Source: an uncultured Clostridia bacterium (GTDB lineage: Bacteria > Bacillota > Clostridia > Oscillospirales > Acutalibacteraceae). From it: a DNA stretch of 58,107 nt. Position 1 is the first letter of the stretch, and every line of letters starts with the position of its first letter. The translations under genes were made by a program, and so were the position numbers. Under the pieces are notes generated by a model. That model did not search any database. It had not been told where the DNA came from and was given only the letters and a program-made list of their open reading frames with translations. Location of the stretch: positions 1-58,107 of the forward strand of contig CAJFPJ010000043.1 of NCBI GenBank assembly GCA_904399395.1, read 5' to 3'. Positions 34,001-43,136 of the stretch are shown here, piece by piece.

Positions 34001-35413
34001 ATGCAAATGAAAGAGCGCATCCTGAAATTATCATGCAAAAAGGCAGGGCGGGATATGAAAAAATTTTCATTGGGAGCCTGTGTGGCGCTTTGCGCTGTCA
34101 CGGCGGCGGTTACTGTATCGTTGACATATATGTATGCTATGGATACCTTCAACGAACGGGTGGCGGATGTTAATCAGCGCCAAGCCATGTATTCCAAGCT
34201 CAGCGAGATCGATCAGACAATCCGGCAGAATTTTGTAGGTGAGATCGACGAGACCGCATTGACGGACGGTATCTGCACCGGATATCTGGCCGGGCTGGGG
34301 GATGCGGACGCCAAATATCTTACGGCGGAGCAGTATAAGGCCTATGTGGCGGGAACATCAGGCAGTGCAGTGGGCACCGGAATCAGCACTGTAAAGGATA
34401 CAGACGGCAATATGGAGGTCACTGAGGTAGCCCCGGGCTCTCCTGCAGAAGCGGCGGGAATGAAAAAGGGAGATGTGATCATCTCCATAGATGACAAGGA
34501 AGTGGTCCGCATTACGTACGCCGCGGCTGTTAGCCTTCTGGAAGGAGAAGAGGGTTCCGTTGTAAACTTTAAGGTTTTGCGCCCTGCAGAAAAAGACGGG
34601 GAGCAATCCCAGGTTGTAACAATATCTGTAACCCGGGCAGAGTATAATCAGAACAGTGTCCAGTCCTCTGTGATCTGCGGAAATGTGGGGTATATACGCA
34701 TCTCCCGATTCCGCGAAAATACGCCCGATCAATTTCGGGAGGCGATGAAGGAGCTGGAGAACCAGAAGGTATGCGGCCTTGTGTTGGATCTGCGCAGTAA
34801 CAGCGGCGGCGATATGGAGGCGGCAGCTTCCGTTATGGATATGCTGCTTCCGGCAGGTACAGTAGTGGCCTCCAGAGACAGTGCCGGCAAAGAAACGGTG
34901 GAATTCACCAGCGCGGCTGGAGAGACTGCTCTGCCTGTCAGTGTGGTTATGGATGAAAATACCTATGGGGCGGCAGAGCTCGTAGCAGCCAATGTGCGGG
35001 ATTATAAAAAAGGTTTGCTGGTAGGCCAGCAGACTGCCGGTCACGGCCGGAAAAGTCAGGTTGTTCCCCTGTCGGATGGTTCTGCTGTATTTTTCCCCAT
35101 CGCGGAATACCTCACTCTCAATGGGCAGGTGTTCGACGGGGCAGGTATTGCCCCAGACATCACGAAAGTGCTTTCTGATGAACAGAGTGCCCTCTTCCTT
35201 TCCGGTTCCCTGAAAGAGGAGGAGGATGCCCAGATTCTCTCTGCTGTGACGGCTTTGGCACGCCAGGGGGCTCAGGTAGAAAAATTGCCCGGCGGTGAAG
35301 AGGTTACGGACGGAGAAAAGGACGCTTCTGATGCTTCTCAGGCAGAAAGTAAAGCGGAAGAGGAAAAATCTCAAAGTTCCAAGGCAGAATCTTCTGCTTC
35401 CTCGGAAGAATGA
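34001..35413 (+). CDS. S41/CtpA-family protein lacking the catalytic Ser and Lys
   Basis: A 470-residue membrane-anchored protein. One N-terminal membrane segment (about 23-47), an S41 N-terminal region, a PDZ domain (about 120-215, TEVAPGSPAEAAGMKKGD) and an S41 protease core. In active CtpA proteins the Ser sits two residues before the one preceding Glu, in SAxE-type motifs, with Lys 25 residues later in GKG. Here these positions are Gly323 (TYGAAEL) and His348 (TAGHGRK), so proteolysis is not expected. The substrate-binding DLRSNSGGD strand is kept. The last ~45 residues are Ser/Glu-rich. It follows the M23 peptidase and may be a scaffold or adaptor. The start is uncertain: ATG at 34001, 34007 or 34055. 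Confidence 0.85.
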   Translation: MQMKERILKLSCKKAGRDMKKFSLGACVALCAVTAAVTVSLTYMYAMDTFNERVADVNQRQAMYSKLSEIDQTIRQNFVGEIDETALTDGICTGYLAGLGDADAKYLTAEQYKAYVAGTSGSAVGTGISTVKDTDGNMEVTEVAPGSPAEAAGMKKGDVIISIDDKEVVRITYAAAVSLLEGEEGSVVNFKVLRPAEKDGEQSQVVTISVTRAEYNQNSVQSSVICGNVGYIRISRFRENTPDQFREAMKELENQKVCGLVLDLRSNSGGDMEAAASVMDMLLPAGTVVASRDSAGKETVEFTSAAGETALPVSVVMDENTYGAAELVAANVRDYKKGLLVGQQTAGHGRKSQVVPLSDGSAVFFPIAEYLTLNGQVFDGAGIAPDITKVLSDEQSALFLSGSLKEEEDAQILSAVTALARQGAQVEKLPGGEEVTDGEKDASDASQAESKAEEEKSQSSKAESSASSEE

Positions 35414-35517
35414 AGCCCTCAGTGCTTTTTCCAGCGCTGAGATTGCAGAAATCTGGGAATACGGAAAATGGGAAAGCGTTTGATTTTGGAAAAACGTTGG
35501 TTCCGCCCTTTTTTGCG

Positions 35518-35546
35518 TTGACAGAAGGGCTGCCGGAATTTATAAT
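35518..35546 (+). promoter_or_regulatory. Consensus promoter of greA
   Basis: TTGACA at 35518-35523, a 17-base spacer and TATAAT at 35541-35546: a perfect match to the housekeeping consensus. It is followed by a ~165-base leader to greA with no gene visible in 35414-35714. Confidence 0.85.
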
Positions 35547-35714
35547 AGAGGATATACGCGGCCCTAAAAAGCAGGTTGCGTAGGCGGCACAGCAGCTGAC
35601 GAAAACGAAAGACTGTGCTGGTGATCCGGGAAATGCCGGAAAATTGGAAAGCCGGGGGTTGAAAAACCGGAAAGCGGTTTCGGCCTCTGACGAAAGAATA
35701 AAGGTGGAGTGGAT

Positions 35715-36200
35715 ATGGCAAAACAGATTATCCTTACACAGGCCGGCCTTGAAAAGCTGGAAAACGAGCTGGCAGAGCTCAAAAGTGTAAAAAGAAAAGA
35801 AGTGGCGGAAAAGATCAAAGTGGCCCTCTCCTTTGGTGATCTTTCCGAAAACAGTGAATATGACGAAGCCAAAAATGAACAGGCCATTGTAGAGGCCAGG
35901 ATCGCGGATATTGAGGTTATGCTCAAGAATGTATCTGTGATCGATGAAGACGAACTCAATGTAGAAAATATTCATATTGGTTCCAAAGTGGAAGTTCGTG
36001 TGCTCAATACGGGCACAGGAAAAACCACCGTTATGGAGTATAAGATTGTTGGTTCCAATGAGGCTGATCCCCTTATGGGCAATATCTCCGATGAATCTGC
36101 AGTGGGCCGTGCCCTCCTTGGCAAAGCGCTGGGAGATAAGGTGGAAGTGGAAGTCCCTGCCGGTGTGATGGAGTATGAGGTCCTGCGGATTTCCAAGTGA
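35715..36200 (+). CDS. greA: Transcription elongation factor GreA
   Basis: A 161-residue protein with an N-terminal coiled-coil finger (QIILTQAGLEKLENELAELK, then GDLSENSEYDEAKNEQA with the acidic tip) and a C-terminal FKBP-like domain. GreA rescues backtracked RNA polymerase by stimulating transcript cleavage. The ATG at 35715 has GGTGGAG just upstream; a GTG two codons earlier is possible. It is followed by a terminator and then lysS, a gene order seen in many Clostridia. Confidence 0.97.
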   Translation: MAKQIILTQAGLEKLENELAELKSVKRKEVAEKIKVALSFGDLSENSEYDEAKNEQAIVEARIADIEVMLKNVSVIDEDELNVENIHIGSKVEVRVLNTGTGKTTVMEYKIVGSNEADPLMGNISDESAVGRALLGKALGDKVEVEVPAGVMEYEVLRISK

Positions 36201-36346
36201 GCGTAGGCCGGATTTCCGGCATGCGAAGACGCTGTGTGCAGTTTGAAATGTTTTTGCGTTTGTTTTGGTTTGTGGCTGGCAGGCTCAGAAGGCAGACCAT
36301 GATTTGGAACTCGGTTCTTGTACACGGTTTTGAAAGGAAAGCTGAG

Positions 36347-36376
36347 AGGGGTGGGGGATGGCTCCGCCCCTTTTTG
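36347..36376 (+). terminator. Terminator between greA and lysS
   Basis: An 8-bp stem with one T-G pair joins 36347-36354 to 36364-36371, followed by TTTTTGTTTT. Read-through to lysS is possible. Confidence 0.75.
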
Positions 36377-36478
36377 TTTTATTGAGCTGCAGGAAGCGAT
36401 GTGTGCTTTCAGGCGGCTGGAAAGCTGGGTAGCTAAGCGATCAGGCGATCGTTAATTTTGATACAGGGAGAAAACGAT

Positions 36479-38029
36479 ATGAGCGAGACGACGAAGAACC
36501 CCGGGCTGGAGCCGGGGGAGCAGAATGGGAAGGCCCGCGGCATCGGGCAAGAAGAGGATATCAGCGAGCTGCTGAAGATCCGCCGGGACAAGCTTTTGAA
36601 ACTGCAGGAGGAGGGGCGCGATCCCTTTGCAGTTACCAGCTATCCGGTGGAAAGCCATGCGGCCGATATCCGTGAAAAGCATGCCGCTCTGGAACCGGAG
36701 CAGGAGAGTGGGGATATCGTCTCCATTGCAGGGCGCATGATGAGTAAGCGCGTTATGGGAAAGGCCAGCTTTGCGGACCTGCAGGATAAAAGTGGTTCCA
36801 TTCAGCTCTATATCCGCCGGGATATAATCGGCGATGACGCCTATGCGGATTTCAAAAAGATGGATATAGGCGACCTGATCGGCGTTAAAGGCGAGGTGTT
36901 TCGCACCAAAAAGGGGGAACTGAGCGTCAAGGCCTCTCAGGTGATGCTTTTGAGCAAGAGCTTGAAGCCCCTCCCCGAAAAGTTCCATGGGCTGACGGAT
37001 ACAGACACACGCTACCGCCAGCGTTACGTGGATCTCATTGTCAACCCCGAAGTGCGCGATACCTTCGTGAAGCGTTCAATGATTCTCAGAGAGATCCGCA
37101 ATTTCCTGGATAGCCAGGGTTTCATGGAGGTGGAGACCCCCATGCTGGTTTCCAATGCCGGCGGCGCTGCGGCTCGCCCCTTTGAAACGCATTACAACGC
37201 TCTGGATGAGGATGTAAAGCTTCGCATATCCCTGGAGCTCTATCTGAAGCGCCTTATTGTGGGTGGCTTGGAGCGTGTGTATGAGATTGGGCGTGTGTTC
37301 CGCAACGAGGGCGTGGACACTCGTCATAATCCGGAATTCACTTTAATGGAACTGTATCAGGCTTATACAGATTATCATGGTATGATGGATCTCACGGAAA
37401 ATATGTTCCGTCATGTGGCCCAAAAGGTTTGCGGTACCACACAGATCCCCTATGGAGAGGCTGTGATCGACCTTGGGAAACCCTTCCAGAGGATGACTAT
37501 GGTGGAGGCTGTGAAGCAGTATGCAGGCGTGGATTTTGACCAGGTGCCCGATACGGCAGCGGCGAAAAAGCTGGCGGATGAAAAGGGTGTGCAGTATGAG
37601 GCGCGTCATACGAAAGGCGATATTCTCAACCTGTTCTTTGAGGAATATGTGGAGGAGCACCTGATACAGCCGGTGTTTATTATGGATCATCCAGTGGAAA
37701 TCTCCCCCCTTACCAAGCGCAAGCCCGATAAGCCGGAATATGTGGAACGTTTTGAGCTCTTTATCTATGGCCGCGAAATGTGCAACGCTTATTCGGAGCT
37801 CAACGACCCCATTGATCAGCGGCAGCGTTTTGCCGAACAGGAAAAGCTTCTGGCTCAGGGGGACGAAGAGGCCAACCATACAGACGAAGATTTCCTCAAT
37901 GCGCTGGAGATCGGTATGCCTCCCACGGGCGGTATTGGCTATGGCATTGACCGTCTCGTTATGCTGCTGACCAATTCCGGCAGTATCCGGGATGTGCTTT
38001 TGTTCCCCACTATGAAATCGATTGACTAA
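36479..38029 (+). CDS. lysS: Lysyl-tRNA synthetase, class II
   Basis: A 516-residue enzyme. The N-terminal OB-fold anticodon-binding domain (about 80-180) follows a ~35-residue acidic/polar extension. The class II motifs are visible: motif 2 in FRNEGVDTRHNPEFTLMELYQAY and motif 3 in GGIGYGIDRLVMLL. It charges tRNA-Lys. The ATG at 36479 follows CAGGGAG. The last codons read FPTMKSID, while a second copy of this 3' end, reading FPTMKSRE and a stop, lies 720 bases downstream, so the C-terminal codons appear to have been replaced by an insertion. Confidence 0.97.
   Translation: MSETTKNPGLEPGEQNGKARGIGQEEDISELLKIRRDKLLKLQEEGRDPFAVTSYPVESHAADIREKHAALEPEQESGDIVSIAGRMMSKRVMGKASFADLQDKSGSIQLYIRRDIIGDDAYADFKKMDIGDLIGVKGEVFRTKKGELSVKASQVMLLSKSLKPLPEKFHGLTDTDTRYRQRYVDLIVNPEVRDTFVKRSMILREIRNFLDSQGFMEVETPMLVSNAGGAAARPFETHYNALDEDVKLRISLELYLKRLIVGGLERVYEIGRVFRNEGVDTRHNPEFTLMELYQAYTDYHGMMDLTENMFRHVAQKVCGTTQIPYGEAVIDLGKPFQRMTMVEAVKQYAGVDFDQVPDTAAAKKLADEKGVQYEARHTKGDILNLFFEEYVEEHLIQPVFIMDHPVEISPLTKRKPDKPEYVERFELFIYGREMCNAYSELNDPIDQRQRFAEQEKLLAQGDEEANHTDEDFLNALEIGMPPTGGIGYGIDRLVMLLTNSGSIRDVLLFPTMKSID
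38003..38019 (+). repeat. Direct repeat, left copy, at the 3' end of lysS
   Basis: The 17-base sequence covering lysS codons FPTMK and two more bases recurs at 38723-38739 with a single mismatch (16 of 17). The two copies flank the acetyltransferase insertion. Confidence 0.85.
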
Positions 38030-38134
38030 GCCAAACGCCAAAAAGCCCTTAATTCTGTGATCCGTATTTTCTATATGTATATCAATTGGAACACCTTTTA
38101 CAACGGAATAATGATTGCGTTATGGAGGTTTGCA

Positions 38135-38602
38135 ATGGTTGAACTAAGAGAAATTACGAAAGATAACTATGAAGAGTGTTTGAAGCTAACTGTTGCCGAT
38201 AACCAAAAAAACTTTGTTTCATCAACCGTTCTCTCTTTAGCGCAAGCATGGGTGTATTATGATACGGCATTTCCTTTCGCCATCTATGCGGATGACACTA
38301 TGGTCGGATTTATTATGCTGGGATACTATGAGGCTAAGAACCAGTATACTCTTTGGAAATTTATGATCGATGAACGATATCAGAACCGAGGCTATGGCAG
38401 AACGGCTTTGAAGCTTGGTATGCAGTATTTGGTTGATCGGTTTCAAGTGAAAGAAGTGTATACAGCATATGAATCTTCGAACCGTATTGCCAGAGATCTG
38501 TATGCGTCATTTGGATTTGTTGAAACTGGCGAAGTCGCAGGGCATGACGTGGAAATGAAATGTGTATTGGATGATACAAATGCTGTTTTATATATAAAGT
38601 AA
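38135..38602 (+). CDS. GNAT-family N-acetyltransferase on an AT-rich insertion
   Basis: A 155-residue acetyltransferase. Motif A for acetyl-CoA binding is YQNRGYGRTALKLGMQYL, and the C-terminal part (SSNRIARDLYASFGFVETGE) is typical of spermidine/diamine-type GNATs such as BltD and PaiA. The substrate is not proven. Codon use and base composition are clearly more AT-rich than in lysS and its other neighbours. The gene lies between two copies of the lysS 3' end, so it was probably acquired. The ATG at 38135 follows ATGGAGG; an in-frame start 26 codons earlier is unlikely. Confidence 0.88.
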   Translation: MVELREITKDNYEECLKLTVADNQKNFVSSTVLSLAQAWVYYDTAFPFAIYADDTMVGFIMLGYYEAKNQYTLWKFMIDERYQNRGYGRTALKLGMQYLVDRFQVKEVYTAYESSNRIARDLYASFGFVETGEVAGHDVEMKCVLDDTNAVLYIK

Positions 38603-38680
38603 CAACATTGTATTTGTAAACAGCAGTAATCGGTAGGTTGTATAGAAATCGGAGTCCACAAAAACGTCATTCCGGTGTGG

Positions 38681-38722
38681 TTAGGCGATAAAAGAAATTT
38701 ATTAGGTGATAAAGAGAAAAAA
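38681..38722 (+). repeat. Two imperfect 21-bp tandem repeats at the right end of the insertion
   Basis: TTAGGCGATAAA at 38681 recurs as TTAGGTGATAAA at 38702. The 21-base units match at about 14 positions. They abut the right copy of the lysS-end repeat and could be part of a recombination site. Confidence 0.55.
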
Positions 38723-38739
38723 TTCCCCACTATGAAGTC
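38723..38739 (+). repeat. Direct repeat, right copy, probable original lysS 3' end
   Basis: One mismatch from 38003-38019. Read in the lysS frame it continues FPTMKSRE and stops at 38747-38749, four bases before the next gene's ATG. This looks like the ancestral lysS terminus. Confidence 0.85.
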
Positions 38740-38753
38740 CAGGGAGTGATCAA

Positions 38754-39530
38754 ATGGCAAGAGAACGGTATCTTCTGCACACAGGAGATGAAGAAATTCA
38801 CAACCAAGAAAAGGAAATTAAGCTTGTCACCAAAAAGGATAAATGGTCCAACTTTTGGTATTATCACAAGAAGCATGTGATTATTGGTATAGTCCTGGTG
38901 GCGCTTCTGGGAATGTTTATTTATGATATGGCGTCGAAGATTAACCCGGACTATACCATTTCCCTGGTGGTGGGAGATGGATATATGACAGAGCAGGATA
39001 CCCTGGAGCTGGAACAGGAGCTTGCTCGTTATGGGGAAGATCTGAATGGCGACGGGCAGACAGTTGTCTCTGTGGTGGCGTATAACCTGATGCTGGGAGA
39101 AAATTCAAAGGACTTGGATCCGGAGATGCAGGTAGCCAATATCTATAAGCTCGCAGGGGATCTATCTTCTAACGACAGCGCTATTTTTATTACCGATACA
39201 CTGGGTTTCCAATATTGCCAGCAGGATGAAGGGGCAGAGGTCTTGGGGCATCTGGATGGCACAGAGGCCCAAGGAGAAGAGAATATGGAAACGATGAAGG
39301 CTCCGCTGCGCGAGCTCCAGCTTGTGGAAGGCCTGACCAACCCTGAAAGGATGGAAGGCTACAGTTTTTCTCTTCGCTACTTTACTCCTGGGCAGCTGAA
39401 GGATGAGGGGACAGCCTCTATGTATGAGGCAAGCAAAGCCATGCTGGAGCGTATTCTGGCTGGTACACCCCTTGCAACAGAGGAAAGCGTCTCTTCCGGG
39501 GCGGTGGAAAGCACTGCTTCGGGAAAGTAA
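38754..39530 (+). CDS. Hypothetical single-TM protein, ancestral lysS operon partner
   Basis: A 258-residue protein with a charged cytoplasmic start, one membrane segment (about 42-60, HVIIGIVLVALLGMFIYDM) and an extracytoplasmic domain of ~190 residues. No family was recognised. The domain has an Asn/Asp stretch EDLNGDGQT that could bind a metal, and a Ser-rich tail. The AGGGAG ribosome site lies inside the duplicated lysS 3' end, so it was probably coupled directly to lysS before the insertion. Confidence 0.7.
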   Translation: MARERYLLHTGDEEIHNQEKEIKLVTKKDKWSNFWYYHKKHVIIGIVLVALLGMFIYDMASKINPDYTISLVVGDGYMTEQDTLELEQELARYGEDLNGDGQTVVSVVAYNLMLGENSKDLDPEMQVANIYKLAGDLSSNDSAIFITDTLGFQYCQQDEGAEVLGHLDGTEAQGEENMETMKAPLRELQLVEGLTNPERMEGYSFSLRYFTPGQLKDEGTASMYEASKAMLERILAGTPLATEESVSSGAVESTASGK

Positions 39531-39731
39531 AACCAAATAAACGAAATGAATTCCCGTGGGAAAGCCAGGTGGGAAATGGGGTAACATCCTGCTATCCTGC
39601 CGCCGTTTTCTGCCATTTAGTGAAATTTCCGGCTCTTGTGGGAATATGAACGCACCACTCCTCTACACGGAAGAGTGGAACGCTGGATATACCGTATATG
39701 CACATAAAAAGATTCAGAGGAGGAAAGCCTT

Positions 39732-41387
39732 ATGAGAAGCGATTTACTGAAGGAAGGATACACCAGAGCGCCCCACCGTTCCCTTTTGAGGGCCCTGGGT
39801 ATCAGTGAGGATGAGATGAAGCGGCCTTTTGTGGCGGTTGTCAACTCCGCCAGCGATTATATCCCGGGCCACCGCCATCTGCGGGAGATTGGCGAGGCCG
39901 TGAAGGCTGGTATCCGCAACGCAGGCGGAGTCCCCTTTGAGTTCAACACCATCGGCGTCTGCGACGGCCTGGCCATGAACCATAAGGGCATGAAATATTC
40001 CCTCTGCTCTCGAGAGCTGATTGCGGATTCCATCGAAGTTATGCTTACGGCCCACCCTCTGGATGCAGTGGTGTTTATCCCCAACTGTGATAAGATCGTG
40101 CCTGGCATGATGCTGGCCTGCTGCCGGATGAACCTGCCCAGCATTTTTGTCAGCGGCGGCCCCATGCTTCCCGGTGAGCACAACGGAACCCGGTTCGGTC
40201 TTTCTGAGATGTTTGAGGCTGTGGGAAGCTACGCCTCCGGTAAAATTGATGGGGATGAGCTTTTAGCCTTGGAAAAAAGTGCCTGCCCCGGTTGCGGTTC
40301 CTGCTCGGGCATGTATACAGCAAACTCTATGAACTGCCTCACAGAGGCTATCGGCATGGCTTTGCCCGGAAACGGAAGCATTCCTGCCGTTTTCGGCGAG
40401 AGATTGGCTCTGGCCAAAAAAGCCGGTTCTCAGGTGATGGAGCTTTTGAAAAACAACCTGCGCCCCAGCGATATTATGACAGAAAAGGCCTTCCAGAATG
40501 CTTTGCGTTCTGAAATGGCCCTTGGATGTTCCACCAATTCCGTCCTGCATCTGACGGCTATCGCCTATGAGATGGGTGTTAAGCTGGATATTGACACCAT
40601 CGACGAAATGAGCCGCACCACGCCCCAGCTTTGCAAGCTCAACCCGGCCAGCCAAGTGTTTATCACCGACCTGAACCGTGTGGGGGGCATTCCGGCTGTT
40701 CTCAAGGAACTTTCCAGAAAAGGCCTTGTGAACACGGAGATTCCCACCGTGTGCGGCACAGTGGCAGATCGGTTGAATGCCGCTCCTGAAGCGGATGGGG
40801 AGATCATCCGGCGGGTAGAGGATCCCTTCCGTGAAGATGGAGGAATCGCAGTTCTGCGCGGAAACATCGCCCCCGAGGGTGCTGTTGTAAAGCAAGGCGC
40901 TGTGGCGCCCGAAATGATGCAGCACACAGGCCCCGCCCGCTGCTTCAATAGTGAAGAAGAGGCTACCGAGGCTATTCTGGGCGGGAAAATCAACCCCGGA
41001 GATGTGGTTGTCATCCGTTATGAGGGCCCCAAGGGAGGCCCCGGTATGCGTGAAATGCTGACGCCTACTTCTGCCCTGATCGGAAATGGATTGGGCAGCA
41101 GTGTGGCACTCATCACAGACGGCCGTTTCTCCGGCGCCACCCGCGGTGCGGCTGTGGGGCATGTTTCTCCGGAGGCTGCCGCAGGAGGCCCCATCGCCCT
41201 GATTCAGGAAGGGGACACCGTCAGCGTGGATATCAAGAACCGCGCTCTCAATCTCCTTATCAGCGATGAGGAAATGGAAAAACGCCGCAGAGAATGGAAG
41301 CCCATGGAAAAGGAGCTCACCGGCTATCTGAAGAGATATGCCAGCCTCGTGACCAGCGGTTCCAGAGGCGCTGTATTTGAGAAATAA
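39732..41387 (+). CDS. ilvD: Dihydroxy-acid dehydratase
   Basis: A 551-residue Fe-S enzyme for the third step of valine and isoleucine synthesis, dehydrating 2,3-dihydroxy acids to 2-oxoacids. The cluster Cys residues sit in [10 protein letters not shown] and [18 protein letters not shown], with the metal-binding [12 protein letters not shown] motif and the C-terminal [11 protein letters not shown], all typical. AGAGGAGG precedes the ATG. It has its own terminator and is separated from leuCD by two unrelated genes. Confidence 0.97.
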   Translation: MRSDLLKEGYTRAPHRSLLRALGISEDEMKRPFVAVVNSASDYIPGHRHLREIGEAVKAGIRNAGGVPFEFNTIGVCDGLAMNHKGMKYSLCSRELIADSIEVMLTAHPLDAVVFIPNCDKIVPGMMLACCRMNLPSIFVSGGPMLPGEHNGTRFGLSEMFEAVGSYASGKIDGDELLALEKSACPGCGSCSGMYTANSMNCLTEAIGMALPGNGSIPAVFGERLALAKKAGSQVMELLKNNLRPSDIMTEKAFQNALRSEMALGCSTNSVLHLTAIAYEMGVKLDIDTIDEMSRTTPQLCKLNPASQVFITDLNRVGGIPAVLKELSRKGLVNTEIPTVCGTVADRLNAAPEADGEIIRRVEDPFREDGGIAVLRGNIAPEGAVVKQGAVAPEMMQHTGPARCFNSEEEATEAILGGKINPGDVVVIRYEGPKGGPGMREMLTPTSALIGNGLGSSVALITDGRFSGATRGAAVGHVSPEAAAGGPIALIQEGDTVSVDIKNRALNLLISDEEMEKRRREWKPMEKELTGYLKRYASLVTSGSRGAVFEK

Positions 41388-41412
41388 ATTTTTTGGGCCC
41401 TAAACTTTCAAT

Positions 41413-41463
41413 AAAAACGCCGTCATGGAAGAACAGACTTCCATGGCGGCGTTTTTGCTTTTT
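41413..41463 (+). terminator. Terminator of ilvD
   Basis: A 19-bp stem with one wobble joins 41413-41431 to 41438-41456, with a six-base loop and T-rich tail, 25 bases after the stop. Confidence 0.92.
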
Positions 41464-41651
41464 TGAGAGATTTCCCTTTTTCGCTCACATATTAAGGAAA
41501 AAAGAAGAAAGCAGCGAGGTAATGACCCAGAGAAAACAGAAAGGCGGGGAAATAGGCAAGAAGGAATGGATTTCCCACGAAAAGGTTACAATAAAAGGAA
41601 AGAAAAGAATATACCGAAGATGGAAAACAATGAAAAGTCGGAAGGTGAACT

Positions 41652-43136
41652 ATGGGAATTGAAAAATCACCTGGACGAAAAAGTGCAGGTAAGGCCCAGA
41701 GAGATGAGAGGGCCGAGACGGCTCAGGAAAAACAGCTGAAAAAAATGACGGAGGAAGCCATTCCGCCATTGGTGGTCAAACTGGCGGCTCCTACGGTCAT
41801 CAGTATGGTGATGACCTCTATTTATACCATGGTGGATACATTTTTTGTATCCAGATTGGGAACAAGCGCCACCGGTGCGGTGGGAGTCGTGTTTTCCCTG
41901 ATGGCGGTGATTCAGGCGGTGGGCTTCACCTTAGGGATGGGAGGAGGAAGCCTTGTTTCTCGATATTTGGGTGAAAAAAAGCAAAAGGAGGCGGAAGAAA
42001 CGGCGTCGGCTTCCTTTTATGGGGCCGCAGCCATAGGTCTTTTCGTTATGATCCTGGGTCTTTTCCTTTTGGATCCCCTTATGCGCATGCTGGGAGCTAC
42101 TCCCACTATCCTGCCATATGCAAGGGAGTATGCCCGGAATATCCTCTTTTCGGCCCCCTTTATGTGCGCTTCTCTGGTGCTTGGGAACCTTCTCCGCTCC
42201 CAGGGCAAGACTGTCCTTTCCATGGTTGGAATGGGAGTCGGCGGCCTCGTCCATATCGGGCTGGATCCGGTGTTCATCTTCGGTATGCGGATGGGGATCG
42301 CCGGGGCTTCCTTAGCGGCTTTGGTCAGTCAGATCCTGAGCGCTGCGCTCCTCTTGTGGTGGTTTCTCAGAGGCAAGAGCCTGGTGAGCGTTTCCCCCGG
42401 CAGAATTCCCCGCCGTTTTCCGGCCTACTGGGATATTTTGAAAACAGGCTTTCCCTCCTTTTGCCGTCATGGGTTGGCGGGAATAGCCACAGCGGCACTT
42501 AACAACAGCGCGGCTGTATATGGCGATGAGGCTGTGGCAGGGGTGTCTCTAGCGGGGCGGTTGTTTATGTTTGTGCTTTCTATCATGATTGGGTTTGGCC
42601 AAGGCTTCCAACCTGCAGCGGGCTATAATTATGGAGCCGGTCTCTGCGGCCGGGTAAAGCAGGCGATGCGGTTTTGTATTTTGGCGGGCACGGTGCTTTT
42701 GACGATCTTTGGAATAGCGGGTTTTATTTTCGCGCCACAGATTCTGGCCCTTTTCAGGAAGGATGATCCTAAGGTCATTGCAATAGGGGCATTTGTGTTA
42801 AGGGCCCAATGCCTGACACTGCCCCTCCAGCCTTTGACTACTATAACGGCGATGGCGTTTCAAGCTCTGGGCCGTTCCTTCAGAGCTGCCTTTCTTTCAT
42901 CGGCCAGGCAGGGCGTTTTCTTCCTGCCCCTTATTTTTCTTCTTCCCATGTGGCTGGGGCTTTTGGGGGTGGAGATCGCTCAGGCCGCTGCAGATTTTCT
43001 TACTGCCTTGATCTGTATTCCCATGCTGCGGCAATTTTTCCGGGAACTGCAGAAGAAGGAAGAAACTAAAAGAGAAGCTACAGATTCTGGCGGCGGGAAA
43101 AAAATTCCAGGCAATCCGATTTCAGGAGAGAAATGA
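41652..43136 (+). CDS. MATE-family efflux transporter
   Basis: A 494-residue inner-membrane protein with about twelve hydrophobic segments. The MATE pattern is clear: LAAPTVISMVMTSIYTMVDTFFVSRLGT and GIAGASLAALVSQ, with GFGQGFQPAAGYNYGA in the second half. It would export drugs or metabolites in exchange for Na+ or H+. GGAAGGTG lies before the ATG. Its last 59 bases overlap the tail of the convergent Crp/Fnr-type gene. Confidence 0.93.
   Translation: MGIEKSPGRKSAGKAQRDERAETAQEKQLKKMTEEAIPPLVVKLAAPTVISMVMTSIYTMVDTFFVSRLGTSATGAVGVVFSLMAVIQAVGFTLGMGGGSLVSRYLGEKKQKEAEETASASFYGAAAIGLFVMILGLFLLDPLMRMLGATPTILPYAREYARNILFSAPFMCASLVLGNLLRSQGKTVLSMVGMGVGGLVHIGLDPVFIFGMRMGIAGASLAALVSQILSAALLLWWFLRGKSLVSVSPGRIPRRFPAYWDILKTGFPSFCRHGLAGIATAALNNSAAVYGDEAVAGVSLAGRLFMFVLSIMIGFGQGFQPAAGYNYGAGLCGRVKQAMRFCILAGTVLLTIFGIAGFIFAPQILALFRKDDPKVIAIGAFVLRAQCLTLPLQPLTTITAMAFQALGRSFRAAFLSSARQGVFFLPLIFLLPMWLGLLGVEIAQAAADFLTALICIPMLRQFFRELQKKEETKREATDSGGGKKIPGNPISGEK

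Noticed and set aside
39670-39685. GAGTGGAACGCTGG upstream of ilvD resembling a T-box core
   Set aside because: The conserved ACCG part is missing, no terminator follows, and the leader is too short for a T-box.
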